Positions 1 through 11,041 of a stretch of DNA of 64,000 nt are shown here, one piece after another. Source of the DNA: Symbiodinium kawagutii (lineage: Eukaryota; Sar; Dinophyceae; Suessiales; Symbiodiniaceae); NCBI GenBank assembly GCA_009767595.1, contig VSDK01015318.1:410067-474066 (forward strand), written 5' to 3'. Each line of letters opens with the position of its first letter. Position 1 is the stretch's first letter. A program made the translations under genes and the position numbers. Below the pieces are notes generated by a model that saw only the letters and a program-made list of their open reading frames with translations, did not search any database and was not told the origin of the DNA.

Positions 1-52
1 GGCACCGAAAAAAAAAAAAAAATATTTTTTTTTTGTTTTTTTTTCGGTGCCT
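1..52. repeat. A/T-tract hairpin at window edge
   Basis: Inverted repeat with arms GGCACCGAAAAAA and TTTTTTTTCGGTGCC around an A-run/T-run centre. It would fold into a near-perfect hairpin. Its left end is the window edge, so it may extend further. Confidence 0.7.
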
Positions 53-245
53 TTTTTTGTTTTAGTTTCAGCCAGTACCTTGGTTCTGAGTCTTGGTCCG
101 GTGCAGTTGGAGGGAAGGCAGTGGGCGCTGACTACTAGGTTAGTGACAAGTATGGGGATAAAGCCAATTGGAATATCAATGAATTTGTCTTACAAAAGTG
201 ATGTAGAAACGTGGGGACTGACGGCGCCCCTTTCTGTTATAATAG

Positions 246-640
246 GGGGATGCTATAACCCGTGATAGCCTAGCCTAACAAGGGGGATATAGGGGATGAT
301 GATGGATGATATATACCAACTATAGGCTGATATAAGCCTTCTAGAGGTATAGCAACTATAAGGTTCAGAGGGGGATGTATACCAACTATAACACCAGTAG
401 GGGGGATGATAACTAACAATTATAGGGGATGTATACCAACTATAAGGCTGATTCAGGGGGATGATATTACCCGTGATAGCCTAGCCTAAGGGGGATATAG
501 TTGGGATGATATATACCAACTATAGGCTGATATTTTTGCCTTCTAGGGGGATGATAAGTAAGAATTATAGGGCATATATACTAACTTTAAGGCTAATTTT
601 AACCAACCAACTATAGTGGTTAGTGATGAATAATAGGAGA
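246..640. repeat. Degenerate tandem region with a ~100 bp direct repeat
   Basis: Blocks of the type GGGGGATGATATATACCAAC and CCAACTATAGGCTGATAT recur. Positions 246-344 and 455-549 are a clear direct duplication, about 209 bp apart, sharing the core GATAGCCTAGCCTAA. No coding frame is convincing here. Confidence 0.6.
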
Positions 641-679
641 TAAGAACCAACAATAATACGGGATATACCAGCTGTGTAT

Positions 680-868
680 GGCTATGGGTCAAGGCTTTAA
701 CCAAACAACAAAGGGGGGATGATCACCAACAAAACTATAGGGAAAACAATGGTAACCAACCAACCAACTATAGGGCTATAGGGATAATAAGCAACAAAAC
801 TATAGGGAAAACTGGCTGGTTCATGGTGGGGAACCAGGGGGACTAATGGTGAACTGACCCACTGCCAT
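680..868 (-). mobile_element. C-family element C1 (expanded copy)
   Basis: Starts GGCTATGGGTCAA and ends in the form GACCCACTGCC, with the core AACAATGGT and GGGGAACCAGGGGGACTAA typical of the family in reverse orientation. About 190 bp, with an internally duplicated module as in the copy at 14867. No clean 4-bp target duplication. Confidence 0.6.
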
Positions 869-1346
869 AGGTCAATCAGTAAGTCTTGTAGTCAGGTGAT
901 GTGGGGTAGCTATGATAGCTATAGGGCAATCAAACGCAATCAGGAAGTCGTGTAGCCAATATCCACCTGTGGCATAAGTAGGTCAATGCTCAGGTTTTGA
1001 AGTCAAAATCCACAATCCAAGCACGCCATAGGTAGTAGTGAAGCCATCCCAGCACCTGCAGCCAGACCTGCTGGTCATTTGTGGGAACGGCCAAGGGTTC
1101 AGGGGAAGCAGGGCCATGGATGTGGGCTACTTTGCCGGCAGGACGTTCGGCGGTGACGGAAGTTTCAAGAATAGTTGGGGTATAGGAGAGGGAGGCTGGC
1201 TGCAATGCATGGATAGTAGAGCGACCCACTGAAAAATGGACTGGCGGCTGGAATCTTTCCGTCTGTTTCACTGTCTGTCGGTCTTAGCGTACATCTGTGT
1301 ATGTGTTCACCTCTTTATCTATCTGTATGTTGTTCTGTTGGCCTAT

Positions 1347-1440
1347 CTACGTATCTATCCTATCCTATCCTATCCTGTCCTATCGTATCGTATCGTATCC
1401 TATCCTATCCTATCCTATCCATCGATCTATCTACCGATCT
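1347..1440. repeat. TATCC pentamer microsatellite
   Basis: Runs of (TATCC)n interrupted by (TATCG)n, flanked by CTAT-rich sequence. Open frames across it are artefacts of the repeat. Confidence 0.85.
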
Positions 1441-2217
1441 ATCTTTTTTCCATCATTGTCAAGCTTAATATGTAACTGATCTAGCTATGTATCGATTCAT
1501 ATCAAGCTTTCTCTGGCTATCACTATCTAACTATGTGGATCTCGAATCTGTATTCATGTATTGGGACACTTCAACCGAGCCAACAACTTCCGGACTTCTA
1601 TGAATTTGACTTACGAATGTGCTTCGCACCACAGCGGCGCGACTTTTTGCGCATCACGGCCGCCTATGTCACTTGCACATTTCACCAACCCCTATAGCGC
1701 CTACATGCGCCATCTTTAGACATTGGAGTGAGAACTCTGAGGCAGCTACAGGAGCAGTCCCCGCAACTGCAGTCCAAAGAAATCCTTTTCTGATACCTTT
1801 CTGAGTGCATCCCATGGGCCCATGGAATGCATCTGGCCAAACTCAGCATGTTGAGGCCCAAGACTGATCCCAAGCCCTGGAAATCTACAGCTTCCTGTGG
1901 AACATGCTACAGACTCAGAGGGCCACCTGACATTCTAAGAGCCCGGACCGCATCCCACGCATCTCGCACGTTCAGCGGCTTCCCATTGTTGATGGACTCA
2001 ACCAGTTGCTTGAGCAAGGCCTTGGGCTATCACTAACCTTTGCTGATTCGTCAGAGTCTACGTCGACGTCATTGGCTAAGCAACCAGAAGCGGATTGAAC
2101 TATCTAAAATCAATCTAAACTGAAGGGTGCGTGGAATGTTTCAACATGGAGCTGTCCGACCGCATTCTTTTGACACTCCGCGCGTTTGGGCGAGAGTCAG
2201 TTCTCCCTGCTTAAACG

Positions 2218-2511
2218 TCAGATCCAAAAGGACGGACCTATGACTTCTATGCCTAATTGCTGTGAAACTGCCTGAGGCTGAACCGGCTGAGCGACTGGCG
2301 GACTAATGGGAGCAACCTGCGGTGGAAGCGAAGCACCATATGGACTGGGCACGGGCACCGCTGGCAGCGTACCGCTGGGGCCTGCCAAGGGTCGACCATG
2401 GCGGGACATCGTATCTCGAAGGCGGAGCTGCCAGGGATTGGAGGATGGAGCCGCAGGCCCTCCAGGCACTTCTGCTGGTTCCTCCTGTGCTGGTAGCCCT
2501 GACCGCTCAGG
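2218..2511 (-). CDS. Proline-rich exon, possible C-terminal part of the Mei2-like gene
   Basis: The open minus-strand frame is rich in P, Q, S and A, as in a disordered tail; it includes LPPQVAPISPPVAQPVQPQ. A possible acceptor GGAACAG precedes the frame at 2512-2514, giving phase 0. It lies downstream of the Mei2-like RRM exons on the same strand, and family members often carry disordered tails, but no exon link was resolved. The plus-strand frame over the same bases is less protein-like. Function otherwise unknown. Confidence 0.4.
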   Translation of the reverse strand, partial: PERSGLPAQEEPAEVPGGPAAPSSNPWQLRLRDTMSRHGRPLAGPSGTLPAVPVPSPYGASLPPQVAPISPPVAQPVQPQAVSQQLGIEVIGPSFWI

Positions 2512-2642
2512 CTGTTCCAAATCACGAAAGGAAGCGAGCAAATGTCCAGGTAAGGGACGGAGAAAAACAGGACAACCTAGCGTGTCCCGACCCTTTTCCT
2601 TTCGACTTGCTTTCACTTCCTTGGTGCAACTGACAATCAGTT

Positions 2643-2756
2643 GGCTGTGGGTCAAAACCACGTACCCCTGGTTCCCCTATCATTAACCATTGTTTTCCCT
2701 ATTGTTATTGTTGGCTATTATCTCCATTGTTGGTTGGTTAAAATTGACCCATAGTC
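2643..2756 (+). mobile_element. C-family element C2
   Basis: Terminal inverted repeat GGCTGTGGGTCAA / TTGACCCATAGTC with the family core ACCCCTGGTTCCCC and TTGTTTTCCCTATTG. Flanked by the 4-bp direct duplication AGTT (2639-2642 and 2757-2760). Confidence 0.8.
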
Positions 2757-3126
2757 AGTTGATGAAACTTGACACATGAGATGTGAACCAGAAAACTTCG
2801 AGTGAACGGAACGAGGCCTCTGACGCTCAGAGGCGTCGTGGATTCTGCGTCGATCACTTCAGTAGAAGACTGATCCAGATCAACCAGCCAAAAAACATAT
2901 ATAAATCATATAACATGATCAACCATCATTAGCAAATGAAATTCCCAACCATATAGCACTGTGCTTCAGTAGAGGTGTCAGGCTGCGTCATGCCGCATGG
3001 CATGTGACCATTTCACCAGCATATGAGCTGAGAGGTGGTGTCTGTCAGTAAGGTGAGTGGCTTCTTGTGTAACATTGTACCATTTCTATGCTGTTCATAT
3101 GTGTAACAGGCATCTTAAATTTCAAT

Positions 3127-3129
3127 GAC

Positions 3130-3187
<58 letters not shown>
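3127..3187. repeat. GAT triplet microsatellite
   Basis: About 20 uninterrupted GAT units. Poly-Asp, poly-Ser and similar frames here are repeat artefacts. Confidence 0.95.
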
Positions 3188-3189
<2 letters not shown>

Positions 3190-3383
3190 ATCTTCTTTTC
3201 CAGTTTTGATCCCGAGGATGATTAACTGCCCACGTGCCAGGTATAACATTTCACCCCTCGCTGCCAGTACCACCCACCGCAACACACGCATCACCACCAC
3301 GAACAACAGAACAGCAACGACAACATCAAGAACAAGGACCACAAACAGCACCACCAAGCCCAACAGCAGAAACAAAAAGGCGG

Positions 3384-3437
3384 CTTCCCATCGGTTCCCA
3401 TTGGTTCCCATCGGTTCCCATTGGTTCCCATCGGTTC
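3384..3437. repeat. 10-bp minisatellite with alternating C/T variant
   Basis: Units TTCCCATCGG and TTCCCATTGG alternate, so the higher-order period is 20 bp. It directly abuts the last recognised Mei2-like exon. Confidence 0.8.
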
Positions 3438-3439
3438 CC

Positions 3440-4490
3440 CGAGCGTCAAAGTAGTGATCTGCGTTTGCTTCAAAGCCCTGAACCTCGGCGGCCGCCACCT
3501 CGAGCGGCACTTCTGCAGAGTGGCTCTTCAGAAACCTCCTGCGGTTGGGCCATGGTGATCCATGGTGCCCCCCGCTACCCGTTGATCCCCGTTGATCCGT
3601 CCCCCCACCCGTTGATCCTTACGCCGTCACCAAGGACCTATCTCAGCATCCACTGGTCAACCCAAGCTCAAGGAAGTCAAGAAAAAAACAAATCTGGTTG
3701 AATGATGCTAGAGACGGTGCTGAGAACGGTGTAGAACGGTATGTCTGGGAGTGCTGATCATAAACTATCACGCTGAAACATGATTTCTGTGAAAATGTCA
3801 CAAGCCCCTCTGTACAAGGTGGGCCCCCCTACTTATAAGTTGGTCAATAAGCCATGGAACTATGGTTATATCTACCATAAGGGGGCCCACCTTGTAGGTT
3901 TGTCACTCCCAAGAAATCCAACTTGCTCCCGAACTCCGCCTGTGAAAGATGCAATAGAAGCGCTCCGCTGCCTTACTCCGGGGGGCGGCTGTTCCCCTGA
4001 GTTTCCCTGGCGGTCAACACATGCCATACCTGCGAGCCGTAGGGATACCCCCGCATCCAAAGGATGAAACGATCCTCACAGTTCACGAGTCATCATCTTA
4101 GTACATCCTAGCACCATGACTTCAGCTACCGGTGTGGCCAGTCCGTGAGGCGACCTGGGCTTCGTTTCACCCGGAACCGACTTGCAGAAGGCCCAGGAAC
4201 CTCTGCAGTTGTGAAGTTGCAGAAAGCGAAGCCCCGCGAGGTTCTGGTGCGTGGGTCGATGGGCAAATACATGAAATCCATCTTCCCTTGAAAGCCCGCA
4301 GCAAGCAGCTCGCGCAACAGCTTGCGCTGAGTATATTTCCTGGGCTGAAACGACCCTGGAGCACTGTGGGGTCCACAGCTTGCAGCTGCAGCGACTGAAA
4401 AATCATCCCTTGGTGGTACTCATCCGCCAGCTCAGCACACCACGATCATTGCCAAGCATCACAGGTACATTCTTCAGCATCACAGTAGTT
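3440..4490 (-). CDS. Mei2-like RNA-binding protein, RRM exons (partial gene)
   Basis: Exons on the minus strand rebuild much of a Mei2-type RNA recognition motif, a fold that binds RNA. One exon contains TTVMLKNVP (4463-4489), the first RRM strand of the family, followed by a GT donor. The next exon, 4344-4201, has a TTTCAG acceptor and a GAG|GT donor. It encodes 48 residues, including KYTQRKLLRELLAAGF, KMDFMYLPID and GFAFCNF, the hallmark family sequence. A third exon, about 3541-3440, reads FLKSHSAEVPLEVAAAEVQG then FEANADHY, the end of the domain. A 49-nt candidate linking exon (3939-3891) ends at the AAG|GT of element A1. Joining phases at two junctions are not settled. N- and C-terminal exons were not identified with confidence. 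Role in RNA metabolism is inferred from the family only. Confidence 0.75.
3815..3894 (+). mobile_element. A-family element A1 (short form)
   Basis: Terminal inverted repeat CAAGGTGGGCCCCC / GGGGGCCCACCTTG, 80 bp, flanked by TA on both sides (3813-3814, 3895-3896). It lacks the segment ACTAGTAGTTACCCTAGTT present in full-length copies. It lies inside the Mei2-like gene. Confidence 0.85.
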
Positions 4491-5473
4491 TGTCCAAGCA
4501 GTGTGGAAGATGCGTTGGGTACATTCACGGTGTCGATGGAATAGGATGTCTCAGTCACCAAAAAAAGAGTTCAGCTGTTTGGTTGTTTGTATAGGATGCC
4601 CAGTTGGGTATCATTACTATTTGGCATCTGTTTGGGTACATTCACAGTGTCTATAGGAGTTCCGTATTATTTGCTACGTTCTTGGCAACTATTTGGTTCG
4701 AAGCCTCCTGTAGCTGAATCTCGCCCTCTCTTTGAAGGGAGATCTGGATACTCCTATCTACTGTGCCCCCTACCTCACAAAGCAGTAGCTCAAGGCAGCA
4801 CAATCTGCAACGACCGGTGCTCCCCTCCGCAATCACCAGCATGATCTGATGCTGCCAAGCTTCACCCTCACTCCCTAGTTCAGTCGTTTCCTTCAGGCAC
4901 ACGTGGCGTTTGCTGATCATTCCCGGGCTACCCCCAAGACCTTCTGCCCAAGACCACCCACTTTGACAAAGGAACAATACGGTCGTATCGTTTTGTCAAG
5001 GCTTTCAAGAACGGCAGTCAGTAGCAGCTGGAGCTGGATAAGATTATATTTGAAGACTTTCCAAAGGAGAGGAAAAAGGGAAGTCTACTTATTGACTGCT
5101 GTGCAGCACAAACGATGACCACAAAGCCCAGCCCTCAGAAATTGAACTAAGACAGAAGGCGAAAGTAAGAGGGGTGGAGCCAAGAATGTGGTACATTCAA
5201 CATGGCTACGTAGTGTGAAGCTGAACATGTTTTTCACTTTGTCGAATACATCTGAAGAGGTCAGAACCAGGGCAAGGCTACTTAAAGCTGAACATGGCTA
5301 GATAATCCCCAGTGGGCAAACTTTATATTTCATGAAGCTTTGCTTTTAAGCAAACTGAAAAGGAAAATGCCACGTACTAATGTTCATGGTTATCAGGTCA
5401 CGAGGAAGTGGCAAAAAAACACTCCTTGATAGCTGCATGACTACATGATGATCGTGGCCTCCACACCCTGCCT

Positions 5474-5635
5474 TTAGAATTCAAAGCAGGAAGCAAAAAC
5501 ACCACTGACACGTCCAAAATGTCTGACATAGATGTTGATCCCAAGGGTGGCAAAGCATCTTGCCCTCGGGAATTTCAAGGGACACTGTATCTGTTTGATG
5601 TTGGGTGTGCCCATGTCATTGTTCATGGCCAGCGC
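5474..5635 (-). CDS. Probable exon, unknown protein
   Basis: After a GAAGATTTGAG acceptor the minus frame reads ALAMNNDMGTPNIKQIQ and continues through LGINIYVRHFG to a stop. A donor CGT|GTCAGT may end it earlier, near 5517. Composition is protein-like. No family is recognised, and a competing plus-strand frame exists over the same bases. Confidence 0.4.
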   Translation of the reverse strand, partial: ALAMNNDMGTPNIKQIQCPLKFPRARCFATLGINIYVRHFGRVSGVFASCFEF

Positions 5636-6443
5636 CTCAAATCTTCCGGCTGGTTTCTCGCGATATCATATCAAGCATGGAAAACTACTACGGAAATGTA
5701 TGAAATTAGTTGTTGAACTTACTTAGGCTTTACATCTATCAATCCCAGCAATTGTACAGAAAACGTGCAGTTTTTATAGGAAAGGGCCGTTTAAGCAGTT
5801 ATGCCGTGGTCAGTACCTACCCTGATGCTAGAAGGTAGCCTTAAGCATCCAATGCTCTCATGCAACTCTGAGATCAACACTGGATGACTAAGACTGGATG
5901 ACTGATCAAACGACAGCCCCAAAATCTTCAAGTCATAGGACAGCTACTCGATTTTGGCAAGGCTTGATTAATAATACCGATGGCTCATGCATAGACAAAC
6001 CCATGAATGCTGTCAACTTGGCACATGGATCCAGTGCATATTGCTGTAAACTCCGGTCAGTCCATGGGTGAGGCGAGGAGTCACAAATTCGAGTCAGTAT
6101 GGAGGAAGCAGGATGGAAAAACATCAATAAACATGTTTGTGCCTCCAGCAATCGAAAAACTGTGAGCCTTTGGGAACTGGGCATCAAAGCATTCACCTAA
6201 ATTCATGCTCGTCATTATGGCTAGACTCTTACGAAGCGTCCGCACCCAGAATATCTGACAAACTCTTGCTGCTTTTCCAATTTGGGAGAACCTGCTAATC
6301 TAATCTTGTTGTCATTGATCCAAAAGACTGCTAGCAAGCACCAGCCGGACCTAAGCCTATCAGCCTATCCTGTACATCTTGCCACCTTACCTTGTTGACC
6401 TGCCAATCCCAACATCAAACCACAATGTCAGCCTGTAATCTTG

Positions 6444-6548
6444 TTGGTGGTTGAACCACCCCGTCATGAAAAATATGCTTGTCAACGAACCATTTGTTAA
6501 TGATTATGTTTGGGTCATTTTGGGTAAATAAAACATGTGAATCAAAAC
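6444..6548 (+). mobile_element. B-family element B1 (diverged)
   Basis: GTTGGTGGTTGAACCACCCC, then GAAAAATATG, GTCAACGAACCATTTGTTAA and an end TGTGAATCAAAAC. Same order of blocks as the other B copies; the right tip is degraded. Confidence 0.6.
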
Positions 6549-6827
6549 ACGCATCAGTAATGGTCTGACACTATTGAGTAATAACTCTGCTTCCCATCAT
6601 GGGCATTACACATGTTTGCCCACTCCTTTCAACCACATGCTAGATCTCGCTGCTGCCCGCCTCTCCCTGAGATCGTAGTGAAGGACTGCCATCTGAGGGA
6701 CAGCCGCCGAACTTCGCCAAGGATTGAACCAGGGTCTGCGACAACCTGCTCGACAGGACATCACCGGCACGCCATGGACGTCTGGACGGGCCATATATTT
6801 CTGGCGTGCAACAAAAATCAACCACTA

Positions 6828-6938
6828 CAAGGTGGGCCCCCCTAGTGATAAGTTGGTTAATAAGCCATTTAACTATGGTCATATCTACCATAGCCAGTAG
6901 TTACCCTAGTTACGAGCCAACTTAGCTAATTAAGGGGG
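6828..6938 (+). mobile_element. A-family element A2 (right tip truncated)
   Basis: Begins CAAGGTGGGCCCCCC after TA, and keeps the family core AAGTTGGTTAATAAGCCATT and AGTTACCCTAGTTACGAGCC. It stops after GGGGG, followed by TA, so the last nine bases of the right inverted repeat are missing. Confidence 0.8.
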
Positions 6939-7099
6939 TATCGCATCCATCAGAGAAAACCGATAGTTTGCCTAATGGTCAAACTGCATAAATGAGGATC
7001 TTCCTGTTGGAAAGGAGGAATCTTTTGGGCTGGTTGGGAGTACCACTGCTTCTGGAGCGACATAGCAGCCTGGGGTGACTCTCATGCAATGCGTGCTTT

Positions 7100-7900
7100 G
7101 CATGGTTGAAATTCAGGCTGCACGCTTGTACATAGGCATATGTTGTACACACCTACATACGTAAAAATGCACTGGCATGACATTAGGCAGTTGCATTGCA
7201 TTACCTACAATTACATTAGGGACATGACAGTATCTAACATACATGCGTGGAAACATGTGCATGTCGAGGTATCTGCTACAAACATTTACAAACACCAAAT
7301 GCATTGCCTATAGTGCATTGGTTACCGGTGTTCTTTACAAGATCAAAAAGCATAAACACCCAGTGTACATTGCGTAGATTGTTTGCATACAAACAAGCAT
7401 ACTTGCATACATTCTAAACCCTGCATGTACAATGAATGTACGCTGTATAAAAATTACATTGCACTACAGTACATTACGTGCATTAGATACACTGTTTTGA
7501 ATTGCAATACAATACGATATGAAACATCACACAGATTGCAATATGATACGACACAATACATTGCTATACCATGCGCCGTGGTACAATACAATACGCACAA
7601 TACATGCCAATACAATACAAAACCATACGCTACAACAAGGTTCAATACAACATCAAACACGATTGCATCACATCAAAAATACATCAATCAGATTACATGA
7701 CATGAAATCATACCACATCACACTGAGTTACATTAGATTACATTCCAGCAAGCTGCCTGCATTACATGAATAGACGCATTACATTGCGTTAAACAATAGC
7801 ATGCCACAATACATTACAATACAATACATAACCCTACAGAACAATGCATGCAACCGTATGTCATAAAACCGGACCATACCATTACATAGTCGGTGTCCGG
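7100..7900. repeat. Simple-sequence region rich in ACATT/CAATA words
   Basis: Variants of TACATTAC, CAATACAATAC and TGCATAC fill about 0.8 kb. Open frames are short and repetitive. No gene is supported between 6.95 and 8.3 kb. Confidence 0.7.
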
Positions 7901-8069
7901 CCCCAGCATCTGGCATAGACTCTCCTAATCAGGGGTATCAAACTAGTCTTCCAATCCCCATCTGGGAACGCCCACATCAAATTAGCTGCTGACAGGGTAT
8001 GTGCCATTATTACATTAAGAAAAAATACTGTACATCAAAAGCCAGATTGATTCTTAGTAGATGGCACTG

Positions 8070-8320
8070 TGTACCTGCAATTGGCCACACACACACATGT
8101 ACACACGCATGTACACACGCATGTACACACGTGTAAAATATGTTCTATGGTCAAACAAAAACAAGCACACACACACATGCATGAATAAACAAATATACAT
8201 ATATATATATATATAAACCATATATATACTAAATATATATACTAAAAACATCAAAAAGACAATGAATAAACATCTATAGTCTATTCAAAAAAGTAAATAT
8301 GACTATATATATATATATAT
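8070..8320. repeat. CA/TA microsatellite cluster
   Basis: Contains CACACGCATGTACA repeats, then (TA)n blocks at about 8196-8215 and 8304-8322. Confidence 0.85.
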
Positions 8321-8859
8321 ATTAAATACCTAAAAGAATGAACACAAATACACAGAACATGTGACTCCACCAGACTCAGCGTTTGCACGTTCCCACTGCG
8401 TCATCGGCTGCGCCATGCTGCGCCTTGCCCCGCTGGAAGAAGACGAGACCTCCCAGTCACTGGAACTCTGACTGCTCGACGATGCCATGCCCAGGGAAAA
8501 ACCGTGCCTGAGAGAAATGGCATGGCGAATGGTGATTGAATGGTGATTGATAGTTGATTGAATGATGATTGGTGGTTGGTTGAATGATATTTTATGAGTT
8601 TTCAAGCCAACCAGGGAAAAAAACGAAGAAAATTCAACCAACGAAGGCTTCGCAAATGGTGGACAATAGTTGACTAAATGAGTTAGCTAATGGTGAACGA
8701 ACTGAAGCAAATTCCACAATATTCAATCAGTGCACCAGTTAGGGCGCAAGAGGTCCGGATACGAACAAAAAATATGCAGATGTATTTGCCCATATTTGGA
8801 CCATTTGGGCACGTTTGAAGTGCAAGATAAATTTAGAAAAGCAAAAGCACACACACACA

Positions 8860-8956
8860 TTCACATACATACATTACATTACATTACATTGCATTGCATT
8901 CCATTACACTACATTACATACCATAGATAGATAAATAGATAGATAGATAGATAGAT
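8860..8956. repeat. ACATT and GATA microsatellites
   Basis: (TTACA)n-like tract followed by (GATA)n ending near 8956. Confidence 0.85.
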
Positions 8957-9012
8957 TTGACATAGAGCTGCACCGTTTTCGAAGCTGGGTCCCAACATGG
9001 TGCAACCATCAG

Positions 9013-9255
9013 TGCTGGAGAATCGGCCAAGCCCTGGCGGCCCTGAATTTCACCAAGTTGCTATTTTCAAATGGATCTTTCCACCACCTCACCACGGAGT
9101 TGACCAATGTCAACCACGTAGTGAAACGGCGTTCACCACTTCACCACAGTTTCGAGCCGGGCGGCTGGCGGTCTGGCACACAGGATACCCCCATGCCTTT
9201 CAACAACCGTGGCAAAGTGACACCTTTCAGGTTGAGGCTCCCAAAACATGGATGA
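9013..9255 (+). CDS. Probable exon, unknown protein
   Basis: After a CCATCAG acceptor the plus frame is open for 80 codons to a TGA. It reads CWRIGQALAALNFTKLLFSN and then LTTELTNVNHVVKRR. Composition is protein-like and there are no low-complexity runs. No family recognised. The B element at 9324 follows 70 bases downstream. Confidence 0.45.
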   Translation, partial: CWRIGQALAALNFTKLLFSNGSFHHLTTELTNVNHVVKRRSPLHHSFEPGGWRSGTQDTPMPFNNRGKVTPFRLRLPKHG

Positions 9256-9323
9256 AGAATGATGAAAATATGTCGGGAATTGTCATGATATGTCACCAGC
9301 TGCTGAGAGCATCATCTTTTTGG

Positions 9324-9428
9324 CTAGTTGGTGGTTGAACCACCCCTATGAAAACTATTCGTCAACCAACCATTTGTGAATCAGCACTCTGGAAAATATA
9401 TATCAATGTGAATCAAACCACCAACCAG
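9324..9428 (+). mobile_element. B-family element B2
   Basis: Tips CTAGTTGGTGGTTGAACC and AATCAAACCACCAACCAG. Internal blocks CCCCTATGAAAA, GTCAACCAACCATTTGT and TGGAAAATATA match the family. Confidence 0.8.
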
Positions 9429-9539
9429 GTAGCTGTGGAACGCCATGCTTGTTGATTGTTGCTTATATATCCCTTTACTGCTTATATCCCGGATATTATT
9501 TACCATTTTTGCTGACCATCTTTAGCATCATCTGGTTGG

Positions 9540-9686
9540 AGTATGGAACAGTGACAGCCACAGGCCGCAGCTTCGCTCCCCATGGAGCTGTCACCCTGGC
9601 CATTGGGCTCTGGCTGCGAAGGACGAAGCGCCAAGAACTTGCCCCGCCACGGTCTTCGGATGCCTTGCTGGCAGCTGAGCTGAAAG
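9540..9686 (+). CDS. Possible exon ending at element C3
   Basis: Plus frame with SSDALLAAELK, ending in a donor CTGAAAG|GTCTGG whose GT lies in the first bases of C3. Minus frames over the same bases are also open, so strand is not secure. Confidence 0.3.
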
Positions 9687-9794
9687 GTCTGGGTCAATAT
9701 CAACCAACGAACTAATGGGGGATAACCACCAACAATAATGAGGGAAACAATGGTGAATGATAGGGGAACCAGGGGTACGGCGTTGACCCACAGC
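9687..9794 (-). mobile_element. C-family element C3
   Basis: Reverse-oriented copy: starts GTCTGGGTCAATATCAACCA, ends GGCGTTGACCCACAGCC. Its tips offer GT (donor side) and CACAG (acceptor side). No clear target duplication. Confidence 0.7.
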
Positions 9795-10213
9795 CCCATG
9801 TTTATGAGAACCCCATCTGTAACCCTTGGTCCATCATGGGTCATGGTAACGGTTGGAACATGTAGGGTGTGTCCCGGTGCTCCCAAATCGTTCGTTCATG
9901 CGGGTCACTGACGGGGGGAACCACTCATAACCTGGAAAGGGCGCTAGTGATATGGACTCATGATGACTGATGTTTGTTTGCAAACCTTACCGAGCCAAAC
10001 CCCATCGATAAACCACCAAAAAGTTTAAAAGTTCGGTCTTGGCAGGCTAAGAAACGCTACTGCAGAAAATCCAAGGTGCACTAAAAATCAATAACCCGAT
10101 GGATGACATTGGAAAGAATTACTATTCAATATCAACTAAACTTGCAGTACTGTGGATACTGGATACTATTTTTCGCTCCCAAACTTTGATCGAAGGAATC
10201 CCAATTTAACCAT

Positions 10214-10534
10214 TCAAGTAAAAACGCAGTGGCTCGCGGCTTGGCAATCCACTGATCCAACAACCACCAAGCTAGTCACGCCTAGCAATTCTTCTTTGAA
10301 CGCGCCGCTAGGTTTCAGAAGGTTAGGCAAAGAGCAGTCACCAACAGTTCCCTTCCCCTTGTAGAATATAGATTTCTTGTGGGTGGTTTCAACCCTATGA
10401 CAAATATTGGTCAACCAAGAATTCTTAATAACCACTAATTAGGGAAAATAAAAAATGTGTGAAACCACCAGCCAAATTTTGTAGCAAGGAATCATCAAAG
10501 GCCAGGCCGAACCCCAGCAATTACATCGACAAAA
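10214..10534 (-). CDS. Two exons spliced across element B3, unknown protein
   Basis: Exon 1 (10534-10469) follows a GCGCAG acceptor, encodes 22 residues ending in MIPCYKIWL and stops at the donor CTG|GTGGTT. Exon 2 (10375-10214) follows the acceptor CCACAAG and reads KSIFYKGKGTVGDCSLPNLL, then KEELLGVTSLVVVGSVDC, to a TGA. Both are in phase 0, so removing 10376-10468 (93 nt, essentially element B3) gives one continuous frame. No family recognised; the hydrophobic stretch LGVTSLVVVGSV may be membrane or core sequence. Confidence 0.6.
10376..10475 (+). mobile_element. B-family element B3, acting as an intron
   Basis: GGGTGGTTTCAACCCTATGA ... CTAATTAGGGAAAATA ... GTGAAACCACCAGCCA. Its tips supply the GT and AG of the 93-nt intron in the minus-strand gene at 10214-10534. 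Confidence 0.8.
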
Positions 10535-10913
10535 CTGCGCGGTCGTTTGAAGTATCTGCAAGGTCCGAGTTCACCGATTTCAAATGACCCCCTCTTTTGC
10601 AGCTGAGTTCGGGTCACCCAATTGAGAATCATAATAAATCTTCAAATTTGTGGTCACCCTCGTGGCGTGTAGCGTGTATCCCTGCTCTTTCCTGGTTGAA
10701 CTATTGATTGTTGGTTTTTACTAAGCCGTTATTCTCATTGACCTGGGTCACAGCCCAGGATAGACAAGTTTTGTTGACCATTGCAGCAACCAACCGGGTA
10801 AGAACTGATTCCAATAATCGTGAACCAACAAGAATTAATGAAATAGTCAATAGTTGACTATGGCAACTTCATCTGATCACCAACAATTTCTAACATTTCA
10901 AAAACCAACCAAA

Positions 10914-11041
10914 CAAGGTGGGTCCCCTAAGTTAGCTAAGTTGGCTCATAGCTAGGGTAACTACTAGTTGTAGTAGATATAACCATACTGTCATACTTAA
11001 ATGGCTTATTAACCAACTTATAACTATGGGGGCCCACCTTG
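10914..11041 (-). mobile_element. A-family element A3
   Basis: CAAGGTGGGTCCCC ... GGGGGCCCACCTTG, 128 bp, reverse orientation, flanked by AA on both sides. On the minus strand an open frame (GEFLERHMNGCSTFK) runs into its AAG|GT tip. Confidence 0.85.

Noticed and set aside
2306-2686. 126-codon plus ORF over the proline-rich region
   Set aside because: Antisense to a more protein-like minus frame, and it runs into element C2.
3115-3510. ORFs with poly-Asp or poly-Ser runs
   Set aside because: Caused by the GAT microsatellite and the adjacent 10-bp minisatellite.
6606-6891. Open frames on both strands before element A2
   Set aside because: Neither strand gives a clearly protein-like frame, and there are no good splice sites.
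8050-8260. ORF in the TA/CA-rich stretch
   Set aside because: Tyr/Ile/Met runs come from TATATA and CACACA repeats.
9500-9886. 128-codon minus ORF across element C3
   Set aside because: Half of it is element sequence read through, and the rest competes with a plus frame ending at a donor.
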